Source: Takakia lepidozioides (lineage: Eukaryota; Streptophyta; Takakiopsida; Takakiales; Takakiaceae). From it: 64,000 nucleotides of DNA. How positions within the stretch are numbered: position 1 is the first letter of the stretch; every line of letters begins with the position of its first letter. The translations under genes and the position numbers were made by a program. The DNA lies in contig CM060733.1 in NCBI GenBank assembly GCA_030704615.1, positions 63,922,001 through 63,986,000 of the forward strand, written 5' to 3'. The notes under the pieces were generated by a model, which saw only the letters and a program-made list of their open reading frames with translations, was not told where the DNA came from and ran no database searches. Below are positions 21,431-31,860 of this stretch, in pieces.

Positions 21431-23160
21431 GGGGAGAATAAGCCTCTCTTGGCTTATATCCTCCCCGCCCCCTCCCTCATTCCTCGGGCCACGTGCAGGG
21501 CGAATCTTATAGAAGCGACCGCCAACTTGGCGGTCGCTCCATTTTCCGGAAAATAAAAAAATAAGTGACTGCCAGGACTGGCGGTCGCTCCATTTTCCGG
21601 ATAAATAAATAAACTGCGACTGCCAGAACTGGCGGTCGCTCCATATCCCGAAAATAAAATAAATAAGCGACCGCCAACATAGGCGGTCGCTTCATTTTCA
21701 AAAAATTTAAAATAAAAGCGACCGCCAGTAATGGCGGTCGCTTGATTTTCAGAAAAATTAAAATAAAAGCGACCGCCAGGCATGGCAGTTGCTTGATTTT
21801 CAAAACAATTAAAATAAAAGCGACCGCCAGTCATGGCGGTCGCTCCATTTCCAACAACATTTTAATAAAAGCGATCGCCAGTAGTGGCGGTCGCTGGATT
21901 TACAAAAAACAAAATAATTGCGGCGACCGCTCGTAATGGCGGTCGCTCGATTTTCCTCCAAAATATAGAGAAGCAACCGCCTGTAATGGCGGTCGCTTCA
22001 TTTTCATTTTCAAAACAATTAAAACAAAAGCGACCGCCACAAATGGCGGTCGTTCCATTTCCAACCAAATTTTTAAAAAAACGACCGCCACTAATGGCAG
22101 TGGCTGCAATTTCAAAAAACAACAATACCGGCGACCTCCCCTAATGGCGGTCGCTCCATTTTCCTCCAAGAAACAAAAAAACGACCGCCAGTAATGGCGG
22201 TCGCTTCATTTCCAAAATAATTAAAATAAAAGTGACCGCCAGTATTGGCAGTCGTTTCATTTCCAAAATAACTAAAATAAAAGCAACCGCCAGTAATGGC
22301 GGTCGCCCCATTTCCAAAAATAAAAAAATAAAAGCGACCGCCAGTAATGGCGGTCGCCACATTTTGTAAAACAAAAACTGCCAGTAATGGAAGTGAGGGG
22401 AGAATGACTGCCCCCCCCCCCCCCCCCCCCTCATTCCTCGCTCCACGCGCACGTAGAGGCGACCGCCACCATGGCGGTCGCTCCATTTAAAAACAAAAAA
22501 AAACTTCAAACGACCGGAAGTGAGGGGAGAATGAGCCGGAGCTTATATGCCCCCCTCCCCCCACCTCACTCCTTGCTCCATGCGTAGGGCATACTTCGTA
22601 GAACTGACCGCCACCTTGGCGGTCGGTCCATTTTTATTTTCAAAACAATTAAAATAAAAACGACCGCCACCTTGGCAATCGGTCCATTTTCATTTTCAAA
22701 ACAATTAAAATAAAAACGACCGCCATAAATGGCGGTCGCTCCATTTCCAACCAAATTTCAATAAAAGCGCCTGCCACTAATGGCGGTCGCTGCAATTACA
22801 AAAAACAACAATACCGGCGACCGCCCCTAATGGCGGTCGCTCCATTTTGCTCCAAAAAAACAAAAAAGTGACCGCCAGTAACGGCGGTCGCTTCATTTCC
22901 AAAATAATTAAACTAAAAGCGACCGCCAGTAATGGCGGTCGCTTTATTTCCAAAATTAAAAAAATAAAAGCGACCGCCATGTATATCCCTCCGCCCCCCC
23001 TCATTCCTCGCTCCACGCGTAGGACAGACCTCTAGAAGCGACCGCCACCTTCGCGGTCGCTCCATTTTTTTTTAAAAACGACCGTGTAATGACGGTCGCC
23101 CCATTTTCAAAAATAAAAAAATAAAAGCGACTGCCAGAAATGGCGGTCGGGGAGAATGAC
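21430..23160. repeat. Hairpin array 2, about 30 units with higher-order structure
   Basis: Roughly 30 copies of GCGACCGCC-nnnn-GGCGGTCGC at about 51-base spacing with linkers such as TCCATTTTCAAAACAATTAAAAT. The array is divided by four copies of another sequence, GAGGGGAGAAT(A/G)A...CCCCTC...TCATTCCTCG(C/G)(T/G)CCACG, near 21,430, 22,395, 22,520 and 22,980. Blocks were therefore duplicated as units. Poly-C of about 21 bases lies at 22,410. The long open frames here (repeats of MERPPLLAVAF-like peptides) are by-products of the repeat. Confidence 0.9.
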
Positions 23161-23532
23161 TGGGAGCTTATATAAAATACTTATTAAATTTATTTACTAT
23201 TAATAATATACTATTACTATATTAATTAATAAATACTATATTAATGAATAGTATACAATTTATTTATAGTATTTTATTTAAATATTTTTATTTAAATAAA
23301 AATGAATGCACAGTTGGAAGCATGGCACAATTGTTCTCCATTCCACAAGCAAATCACCGAATACAAATATGAGCAAGTGACGGTGCATTTGGCTGGTATA
23401 CACATGGACAACATCTTTTATTTTCCAACACATACACAACAGCAATACAAATACTCATAGTGACAATGATCACATTGATATTATTTCACTACAGAAATAT
23501 AAACATGTCCACTAAAAAGTGCTGATGCATAC
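23161..23532. other. AT-rich spacer 3' of transposase
   Basis: 23,170-23,305 consists almost only of A and T with TTATTAAT/ATTAATAA words. 23,305-23,530 is mixed sequence that would be the 3' untranslated region of the minus-strand transposase. Confidence 0.4.
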
Positions 23533-24870
23533 TTACAGCTGACCGGCATTAGATGGTCCGGCATGTGAGGAACCACGGGTCTGCTGCGCAACACGTCGGT
23601 TAAGGTGGAATTGTAGTGGCAGGTTGTCATCATCCAAGGCTTCAACTTCCGCCCGGTCCAATGCAGCAGAATGATGCATGCGTGTGGAAAACATATCAAC
23701 CCTGTTGCTCCTTAATGCCCGCTGTATTGATAGGGAGCTGGATCGGTTTTGGCATTGTGGTGGAGCTGGTCGTATCGGTGAGGCATGATCCCGTCCCGTC
23801 GACTGTACAATGGGTTCGACACCTTCGTTTGTATTAACACGGTTGTGTACGTCGATCGGCCATGGCAGTACATCACCCCTAAGCTCCATTGGGGCACTAC
23901 CGGTGGCTTCAGCGTGTAGTGGGGGGCGAGGGTCAATCCCAACTTCATTTTGAGGACCATGTTCTGGGGATGACACAATTGCAGCTTCACCTTCATCTGC
24001 GATACGCACTTTTTCAAGAAGGTCATCAAAGGTCGGCTGGATATAAGCATCCTCCTCTGTGAATGTAAACGGATCATACGCATTCTCGGGAGCATCATCG
24101 GATCCATCTTCACTATCGGAGGCAGATGATTCCCTCTGAGATGATTCTTTCTGAGGCTCAGTATCGTCACTCATCGAATCAGCCTTAGAAGCAAAGTCTT
24201 TGGAATGCAAATTCCTCTCATACCATGCTGCAACATCATCCACTGCCCTCTCACGTAGCAGTCGGCAATTGGTATACACATACACCAATTTGTCAGCCCT
24301 CGCGGGATTCAACCTGTTGCGAATCTTGTTGTGAACAAATGAGTAACTGCTTCAATTGCGTTCGCAAGATGAGGCAGAGCACACTTGAGCAAGAATACGC
24401 TTCGCAATGGGAGCCAATGTTCTTGCTCCAGCTCCAATCAGATCCCACCATTCATGTGACAACATATTGAGTTCTTTTGGATCCGGCATGTCCTCAAAAG
24501 GGTCGCGGCGATCTGAGAAGCATTGGTACTCGGATATAGCTCTCTCTGCATGGTTCGGCGGAGTCAGTCGCATGAGCACTCGCACGAGGTCAGCCTTGTC
24601 ATCAGCGTCGTCTCGGAGCATGGTATTGTCGAGCAAGAATGGATTGAGCAAAGCCCCCGCATAATGCAAGTCCGTTCGAACCATCGAACGACGGTCGTAA
24701 AATGCATCATCAGCATTGTCCACAAGTTCAGGTTCCAAGGAAAAGGGAGGATGCCTCAAGGATTGGACGTGCTTCTCAAGATTTTGCATTAGTAACCATG
24801 CCTTGTCCATTACTGATTGCTTTCCATCAAAGTCCCGCAAGACGATTAACACCGGCTCTACCATATAAAC
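23533..24870 (-). pseudogene. hAT transposase, C-terminal half with dimerisation domain
   Basis: In one frame from 24,864: VEPVLIVLRDFDGKQSVMDKAW, DLHYAGALLNPFLL, then EWWDLIGAGARTLAPIAKRIL and SSCERN, followed by a TGA (24,352) and SSYSFVHNKIRNRL. NPARADKLVYVYTN follows at 24,312. This is the hAT C-terminal dimerisation region (SSCERNWS...RN.L....DKLVYV). The TGA replaces the conserved Trp codon. A long acidic, Ser-rich tail without known domain ends at 23,533. Transposase cuts and joins DNA in the nucleus; this copy is inactive as written. Confidence 0.85.
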
Positions 24871-25830
24871 AAAGTTTTCACATTTCTTCCAGAAATCATT
24901 GCTGCGAATGTTATTTCAAACTTTCAACTTCTGCCCAATGACTTGGTTTTTCTGGAGTCCTGCAATGTCCGTGTGTATGCATCCCATTGAGGATCGATGA
25001 TGGTGTGCTTCAGACTGCTCTTCACCGTCACCAATCGATCCACCATCAAGAAGTTAGTGGCAAAACAAGTTTTGTCTGGATTGCGGAGGCTGTATTTGGG
25101 TTCGTGCCTCCTATATATTGCCAAAGGGATGTGGTGTGTGCGGATGAATGACACAACAGTCTTCGCTCGCTTGACAAGTTGTTTCACCCACTGTTTTTTT
25201 CCCCAATCTTCCAAAAGGAGGTCAAGGATATGAGCAGCACAACCTTGATAGTACATATAGGGATAACGTGCCAACAACATGTCTGTAGTGTTTCTCATGT
25301 TAGCGGCATTGTCTGTGCATATTTGCACGATTCTATCACTTCCGACCTGAAGCCTTGCCACATTAAATGATATGTTGGCCTCGAAGAAAAACTGTGTCCA
25401 TTTTTTATCCAACTGTCTTTTCGCAGACAAGTTAAGACCTTCATGCATGGATTGCTGCCGTAATCCTTTACTCCGTTGAAGTGTAGAGGTACAAAGAGGT
25501 GATGAAGCAGGTGTTGCTCCGGCACAACCCACTTGTCCAAGGACACCCGAAGCCTCACAAGAGTCGCCCTGGGTACTAATCGGGGCATCCTGACGGGAAG
25601 ATGGAGTGTTTTACTCAGAGGTCATGTCCAGATCCAAAGACATTGGAATATTGCCTCCACACTGGGCAAAATGGCTTTTTACCCGCATAGATGCTTTGGG
25701 GCATAAACCCACCCCAGCGCTCTTCACACATTTATAGCCGAGGTGAGCGAGCAACCGATCCTTACGATAAAAAAGCTTTAATTCACATAGGTTGCACTCA
25801 ACACTACCAGTAGCACTGACAGTGTTCGGG
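24871..25830 (-). pseudogene. hAT transposase, N-terminal half (BED finger and DUF659)
   Basis: From 25,815 the frame gives ECNLCELKLFYRKDRLLAHLGYKC, a BED-type zinc finger (C-x2-C ... H-x4-C) used for DNA binding. A TAA at about 25,611 (CAA expected) interrupts it. The frame then continues with KWTQFFFEANISFNVARL and VQICTDNAANM...LLARYPYMYYQGCAAHILDLLLEDWGK, the DUF659 and catalytic-core start of plant hAT transposases. The first block joins the second more closely than in relatives, suggesting an internal deletion. A one-base shift near 24,930 and a TGA lead into the C-terminal half. Confidence 0.8.
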
Positions 25831-25839
25831 ATTGCCGTA

Positions 25840-26060
25840 TACCAAGGGCTTCATTCCTCCCTCATCTTCATCCAATATCCACTCCCCTAGGACCTAGCGA
25901 TGCAAACAACAAAAAATAGTCACCTATAAATGAACGTGTTGTGAATGTAGAGCGCAATGCGATAGCCCAACACTTCTACACCTGTCAGCAACCCAAGTGG
26001 GTCGATATGGGTTGTAGTGTTGAGCTTATACACAATATGCAGAAGTGGCTTTTTTTATGA
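25840..26060. other. 5' region of the transposase
   Basis: About 220 bases between the BED finger and hairpin array 3, without a recognisable frame. Presumably promoter and leader of the minus-strand transposase. No clear TATA box. Confidence 0.3.
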
Positions 26061-26067
26061 AAAATAA

Positions 26068-27040
26068 GCGACCGCCACTACTGCGGTCGCTTTTATTTCC
26101 TTTCATTTTGTGCAATATTGCGGTCACTTCTATTTTGTATATTTTTAAATTTAAACGACCGCTCATATGAAGGTCGCTATTGTTTTTTATTTCAAAATAT
26201 AATGCGACTGCCGGTATGGCGGTTGCTTCATTTGTTAATATATTTAAAATAAAGTGACCGCCAATATGGTGGTCGCTTTTATTTTTAATATTTTTAAAAA
26301 AACGCGACCGCCTGTAAGGCGGTCGCTTTTAATCTTTATATTTTCAAGTTAAGCGACCTCCAGGCTGGCGGTCGCTTAAACTTAATATATATTTTAAGAT
26401 TGACGCGACCGCCGGTTTGGTGGTCGCAAATATTGTATTGTTTTAAAACAAGCGACCACCGGTGTGGCGGTCGCTTTTATTTTCATAAGTCGCTTGTTTT
26501 TTATATATAATTTTAAATTTACCGACCGCCATATGGCGGTCATTTGTTTTTCTATATATTTTTTAAATTAAGCAACCGCCCAATAGCGGTCGCTGTTTAT
26601 TTTTATTATTATTATTATTTTGAAATTATCCGACCGCCATATGGCGGTCGCTTGTTCTGTACATATTTACAAAATTGTGCGACCGCCAATACAGCAGTCG
26701 CTTGTTTTCTTTTTTAAATTAGTCGACCGCCAATCTTGTTTCTTAAAAACAATAAATTGAAGCAACCGCCAAGATAGCGGTCACTATTTCTTTTTTTAAT
26801 TCGAAAAATAAAGCGACCGCCAGTGCGACCGCCAATCTTGTTTTTTTTAAAAACAATTTGAAGCGACCGCCAATATGGCGGTCGCTATTTCTTTTTCTAT
26901 TTCAAAAAATAAAGCGACCGCCATTGCGACCGCCAATCTTGCTTTAAAAAAAAAAATTGAAGCGACCGCCAATACGGCGGTCGCTATTTCTTTTTTAATT
27001 TCGAAAAACAAAGCGACCGCCACAATTGGCGGTCGTGTTC
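26068..27040. repeat. Hairpin array 3
   Basis: About 20 further palindromes of the GCGACCGCC...GGCGGTCGC type, about 50 bases apart, with AT-rich linkers. Several units are decayed on one arm (for example GCGGTCACT, GCAGTCGC). Near 26,810-26,940 some units are back to back (CGACCGCCA(G/T)TGCGACCGCC). It lies about 190 bases from the right end of the transposon, mirroring array 1 near the left end. Confidence 0.9.
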
Positions 27041-27224
27041 ATTTTGTTAAATTTCAAAAATGTATTTGCCACCGCCACCGTGTCGGTGACGTGGCTGCTT
27101 AAGTGGCAGTATTTTACCTGGTACTATTTTTACCAAAATATTCCCCGAACCTGACGTGACAGAGGTCCCGTCAGCGTCAGGTCTGACGTAACGCTGACGG
27201 ACGGACGTGACGCTCATAACCGGG

Positions 27225-27232
27225 TTGCAGGG
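27225..27232. repeat. 8-bp target site duplication, right copy
   Basis: TTGCAGGG follows the right end CATAACCGGG of the element and continues into TATGCACAG, the next PPR codons. Confidence 0.85.
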
Positions 27233-27868
27233 TATGCACAGTAGGGACATGGTATGGAGGCTTTGGAGACCTATGATCGAATGACGGGGGAAGGGGTGAA
27301 GCCCACTGATTTGTGTGCATTTGCAGTGCATCTGCAAGCCTGGCAGCCCTGGAAAAGGGCAAAAATGTCCATGGTGACATTTTCAGAGCTGGATTGTACC
27401 CGATGTCATTCTGAACAATATCCTGGTGGATATGTATGCAAAATGTGGGTACGAGGATGCAAAGGGAGTGTTCGACAGTATGGCTGAACAAGATATGGTG
27501 TCATGTAATGTCATGCTTGCAGGAGATGCACAGTAGGGGCGCGGGATGGAGGCCTTGGAGACCTATGAGCAAATAATGGGGGAAGGGGTGAAGCATAACC
27601 AGATCACGTTTACGTGTGTTTGCAATGCTTGTGCAAGCCTGGCAGCCCTAGAAAGGGCAAAGAGATCCATGGTGACATCATCAAATCTGGAATTGCACTT
27701 GATGTCATTCTGAACACTGCCCTGATGGACATGTATGCCAAATGTAGGTGCATTGAGGATGCAAAGGGAGTGTTCGACAGTATGGCTGAACAACATGTGG
27801 TGTCGTGGAGTGTGATGATTGCAGGATATGCACAGCAAGGGCGCGGGATGGAGGCTTTGGAGACCTAG
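27225..27868 (+). pseudogene. PPR gene (right half) after the giant hAT
   Basis: The PPR frame resumes as AGYAQ, TAG (CAG in relatives), GHGMEALETYDRM, then shifts. A second triplet at 27,545-27,868 has a good stretch, [28 protein letters not shown], then IEDAKGVFDSMAEQHVVSWSVMIAGYAQQGRGMEALET, ending in TAG. With 12,690-13,194 it forms one interrupted PPR tract. Earlier indels and stops show it is a pseudogene now; whether before the insertion is unknown. Confidence 0.85.
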
Positions 27869-27960
27869 GGCAAATGATGAGGAGAAGTTGTGGAATGAAT
27901 ACTTTTCTAACCCAGTCAATGGTGGGACAATCGAGGCAAGAAGGTCCTGGGGGGTGCACT
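27868..27960 (+). pseudogene. PDF-motif first-exon fragment
   Basis: After the last PPR helix the plus strand switches to a damaged EEKLWNEYFSNP-type block followed by GGGACAATCGAGGCAAGAAG (WDNRGKK in another frame). It matches the first half of the OSB PDF motif. PPR followed by PDF in the same strand suggests tandem duplication of the PDF-PPR unit. Confidence 0.5.
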
Positions 27961-27969
27961 CTTCATAAA

Positions 27970-28500
27970 AAGACCATATCACGTGTGTGCATCAGCCAAT
28001 AAACAATACCCCTGTATATAGCTTAACTCATGACTTCATCATATATATACATATTTTAAAAACTTTATTAAAACCCCTAAAGTATTTATATAAAACAAAC
28101 AATTAATGAATAACAATACCCTGCTGTATGTATTCATTGAGAATATAAAAACCCTTTATTTTATATATAATTTTTAATACAAAATTATGGACAAATTATA
28201 GATCGGATTTTTTTAAAAATCAAAATAACTTGTGTAGTCAATAAAAATTAGTATAAAATTTATTTTTTGTTTATAAAATTGTTAAAAACAGGCTGAAATG
28301 TGTTGAGGAAGGTGCCTTCATTAGCAGTCGCTGCTGTTTCCACTTAGGCCAAAACAAGAAGATTTTTTTTTTAAGAAACCGGCCGGGGGTTGGGGGGAGG
28401 AGATTTGTGTGCAGCTGCTGCTCCTCTCTCTCTCCCCCGTTTTCCTTGGCCTAAGTAGGGCTGCTGCTCTCTCCTTACTTAGGCAAACAAAAGAAAAAAA
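27970..28500. other. AT-rich sequence without gene
   Basis: 28,000-28,270 is strongly AT-rich. 28,270-28,330 has the AAACAGGCTGAAATGTGTTGA(G)GAAGGTGCCTTCATTAGCAG word that accompanies PDF fragments elsewhere. 28,380-28,480 is a CT-rich tract. No coding sequence. Confidence 0.4.
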
Positions 28501-28529
28501 AACAGTAATAGTAATAACAGTTTTCGTTG

Positions 28530-28960
28530 CTCCCACATTTGACATACATTTGACGTGGATACTGTTTAGAATGACACTTGATATAACCCTAGCTTTGACA
28601 ACATCACCATGGACCTCTTTGCCTTTTTTTGAGGGCTGCTTGCATTGTTGTTCATGCATTATAAACACAAACGAACATGACATGGTCCAACTTCAACCCT
28701 TCCTACATCATTTGCTCATAGGTCTCTATGCCAAAGTCTTCATCTCTCACCCCTCCTATGCATATCCTGCATTCATCACGTTCCACAACACCACATCTCG
28801 TTCAGCCATATTGTCAAAACACTACATCTAGTTAAACCACCTTGCTGCACCCGCTCTTTAATTACATGTCCACCAAGGTAGGGTTCAGAATGACATATGA
28901 TACAATTCCAGCTCTTATGACGTCACCATGGACTTTTTTACCCTTTTCGAAAGGGTATCA
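28530..28960 (-). pseudogene. Small PPR fragments
   Basis: On the minus strand GKEVHGDVVKARV...VILN is readable near 28,650-28,570, and traces of the next repeat lie at 28,940-28,720. Heavily mutated. Ends beside a (TC)n microsatellite at 28,973-28,992. Confidence 0.55.
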
Positions 28961-29261
28961 AGAGAGAAAATAACTCTCTCTCTCTCTCCCCCTTAAGCTC
29001 CCGACGCGATGAATTCGAGGTCAGATGGTGGGGTCAGCTGCAACGTATGACTAATACTAGATATCCTAAGTTAATCGACTCTATATCTTGGAAGCAGGAC
29101 TGCCCTGTAGATTTCAAATAGTTGGATTTTAATTTAATTTCCCGGTAGCTATATAAACTATTCTAAGTGTCAAATTGTTGTACAAGGAAGAACAAGCTCA
29201 TGTGAAATGTGATGGGACATACAACTTGTTGTTAGGTGCTGGTAAAATGCAGGGAGAACAT

Positions 29262-29725
29262 TTTTCTGCTCTGTCGTCACCTAAGCATTGTGCCACAACA
29301 TACATCGTTGTCCACCACACAATCTAAGCACACAATCCTAGAAAGCTATACCTCAATGATAATGGAAGTGAACACACAATGGAAACACTCCACTCATGAA
29401 TCCACTCAATCACATAAACTAAGTAAAACCAAGGGCACCTTTGCTAAAAGAATCCACCCTACAAAGCCCTCACCACACTCCCTCTCAATACCTATAATTA
29501 TGGAGGTGGGAAAGGCTCATGGAGGCTCAACTACAAGAAGATGAGCCTCCTCCATCCTCACAAGGGGAAAACCTATCCCCATGTCCCAAGTGAGACTCGA
29601 CACCTCACTTGGCATGTGAGACCCAATGAAGTCCCAACACACAAAATATAAATATAAATATCTAAAATGTCCTAGTTAACTAGAAGTAGGTATTTTTAGA
29701 TAACCATGACTAAAACCAGGACAGC
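29262..29725 (+). repeat. Dispersed repeat R2, copy 1
   Basis: From 'gataatggaagtgaacacac' through 'gataaccatgactaaaacca' about 375 bases match 49,262-49,625 in the same orientation with few differences. Just upstream (29,278-29,343) and downstream (29,728-29,800) a shorter word with 'cacctaagcat.gtgccacaacatacatcg' is repeated on both sides of this block. Origin unknown; an LTR fragment is plausible. Confidence 0.65.
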
Positions 29726-29861
29726 TGTCGTGCACCTAAGCATCGTGCCACAACATACATCGCTGTCCACCACACAATCTAGGCACACAATCCTAGAGAT
29801 CATCACTTGGTCATCAATCGCCCAAGTCACACTATCTGAGGTCAATAGATCAAGAGGCCGG

Positions 29862-30588
29862 GTGTCGCGGCCCTTTGCCTTGAAGGGAGGGGGGTCAGGA
29901 CACAAGAGGGCTGCCCCTGTGGTGGGGGCAGTGGCAGCGATAGGTATGGGGGGCTGAAGCACCCTTGAGTGCCCAAGGCACTCAAGGAGGCAGAGGCGCT
30001 CACTAGGTGGAGCCCCGCACACCGGGTTGCAGTGGGGCTGGCTCCACAAGGGGTGGTGGTAGCTTAGCGGGACTTAGTGGGGGTGGCATACGACTCACCC
30101 TGGGGCGGAGACCTTGTGGTGGGAGTCGTGGGGAGTCTTGGGACTCATCACGGTCCCTAGGGGCCGTGGTGGGTGGGCCAAGACTCGACGCGACTTATCA
30201 CCGGGAGTCGAGGGTGTTCGTGGTGGTTCGCCATAAAATGGCATGGTTGTTTGTGAAACCCCCGCGGACAGCTACAGAAGTATATATAGGGAGTAGTAAC
30301 CCCGAGAACGGTGCAAGCCCGTTGGTGACCAAAAGCTAGTGAGTAAGCGAGCGAGCCGGAAAGCGACCAAAGAGTGGGGAGCTGTTCCGGACTGCCAACT
30401 ACCAAAGGGAATTCCGCTGGTTCCAAATCGTTGGAGGGTTCTTTGGGAGATCAAGGGGGGGACCATTATGTCCCGGTGAGCAGCCGAAGCTCCAAGTTGG
30501 CCCGGTGGCCAGGTTGGGAGTTAGGCGCGCGCATCAAGCGAGTAACTATGACTTGAGGGGGGAGCTTACCGAAGTGAGGTGCGCGACA
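29862..30588 (+). mobile_element. Chromovirus copy A, truncated 5' LTR
   Basis: These 727 bases match the last part of the 3' LTR (about 36,084-36,810) with few differences and end in GCGACA, followed two bases later by the primer-binding site. The first 850 bases of the LTR are missing, and the sequence upstream is unrelated, so the left end is deleted. Confidence 0.8.
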
Positions 30589-30590
30589 CT

Positions 30591-30602
30591 TGGTATCAGA
30601 GC
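30591..30602 (+). other. Primer-binding site, copy A
   Basis: TGGTATCAGAGC is complementary to the 3' end of plant initiator methionine tRNA, the usual primer for Ty3/gypsy and copia reverse transcription. It lies two bases after the LTR end. Confidence 0.9.
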
Positions 30603-30643
30603 TTAGAGTTCAGTACGCGATCGTCCTTGGGATTGGCCTCATC

Positions 30644-31860
30644 ATGGGGTCGGGCAAGCCAAAGCGAAAGCGGAACGGCCCAAAAGATGATGATCCTGGT
30701 GAGCCCGATGGGGGCGACGTGTCACCGAGGCGGCCGTTTGAGGAAGCGATGCATGTTTCCGAAAATGAGGCCGCTCAAGAGCGGGAGGAACCTAAGGATT
30801 CGGAGCCTGAGGAATCCCTGAGAGCTCCGACCGACCAACAGATGCCTCCCATGCCGGCAGCCTTTTGGGGAGGGTTGTTGACGCAATTTGGCGAGACGTG
30901 TTGAAGGCGGCTAATGCCACTTCCACTAAGGCAAAGTTTAAGGTAAAGCCGAAGGAACCCGGCACCTTCGAGGGCGTCCGAAATCGGAAGGCACTCAACA
31001 CCTGGCTCTTGGAGTTGGAGCAGTACTTCCGGGCGGCCAAGCTGAGTGACGAGGATCGGGTGGAAGTGGCTCCCACCTATTTGAGGGGCTATGCTCAACA
31101 ATGGTGGCAGAAACACATTCACGACCAAGGTCCAAGCCCGGAAACCTTGAACTGGAGTGGGTTCAAGGAATTGATGAAGAGGCAGTTTGTGCCCCTCAAC
31201 GCGTCATGGCTCGCCCGGGACAAGATGAGGAATTTGAAGCAAACAGATGACATTCGGGGATATGTCCAGGCTTTCAATGTGCTGTTGCTCGAAGTCGCGG
31301 ACATGGCAGAACCAGAAATGGTCTTCAACTTTGTGGCGGGACTGGCCCCATGGGCCAGGCGGAAGTTGGAGGAGAAGCCACCTAAGACTTTGAACGAGGC
31401 AATTGAGAGGGCTGAATGTTTCTCGGATGTCCCTAAGGGTGAAAGACAAGGCCGTACGGAGCTGAACCACAAGAAGACCCGGCGGGAAGGTGACTCCTTC
31501 CGACCGGAAAAGAAGTGGGATAGGCCACGCGGCGACAATGGCACGTGGAAATCAAAGGGAGGGCCTTCACAAGTCAAGGCGGCACCCGGTGCTTCGAAAG
31601 GAAAAGCGGGTGGAGCGGCTTATGGCGGACAGAAGGCGACCTTTGATGGAGTGTGTTTCAATTGCGGGGAGCCCGGGCACATGGCCAAGAAGTGCACGAA
31701 GCCCCGACAATTGAACATGACTCGGGCGACCACAGAGCTGTCGGAAGATACCATCAGTCGCTTGGTGGAAGCGGTGGTCGCCAGGACTTGCAAGGTAGGC
31801 AAATTTTCTTGTGAGTTGTATCAGGAAACTGGCGCCTTACGTAAATGGAGTCAGTTATTG
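30644..31860 (+). pseudogene. Copy A gag (capsid and CCHC nucleocapsid)
   Basis: An ATG at 30,644 opens an acidic N-terminus. A frameshift near 30,900 leads into a capsid-like stretch with LNTWLLELEQYF, YAQQWWQKH and FVAGLAPWARRKLEE, as in the retrotransposon gag family. At about 31,651-31,695 a zinc knuckle CFNCGEPGHMAKKC follows a Lys/Arg/Gly-rich segment. Gag would form the virus-like particle in the cytoplasm. The frameshift inactivates this copy. Confidence 0.85.

Larger units (their letters stand above)
13195..27224. mobile_element. Giant 14-kb hAT-type transposon with captured genes
   Basis: The element is bounded by TTGCAGGG duplications and interrupts a PPR triplet. Its ends, TCTAGTTAT on the left and CCCGGTTAT on the right (reverse complement), agree at six of nine positions, with transitions at the other three. 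GTCACG/CGTGAC words are clustered just inside both ends. It contains a minus-strand hAT transposase, plus-strand kinase-like and RING-H2 genes, three hairpin arrays, a foldback and tandem repeats. An 8-bp duplication is the rule for hAT elements. The ends lack the common hAT YARNG start except for the G at position five. A nested history, with a smaller hAT inside a larger element, is an alternative. Confidence 0.8.

Noticed and set aside
21450-23020. Protein with repeated PPLLAVAFI-type motif
   Set aside because: The open frames on both strands are translations of the 51-bp hairpin repeat; period divisible by three in parts makes them long. No start, domain or codon signal supports coding.
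13195-27224. Mutator-type element with 9-bp duplication
   Set aside because: TTGCAGGGT could be read as nine bases, but with eight bases the two ends align without a gap and the transposase inside is hAT, not MULE.
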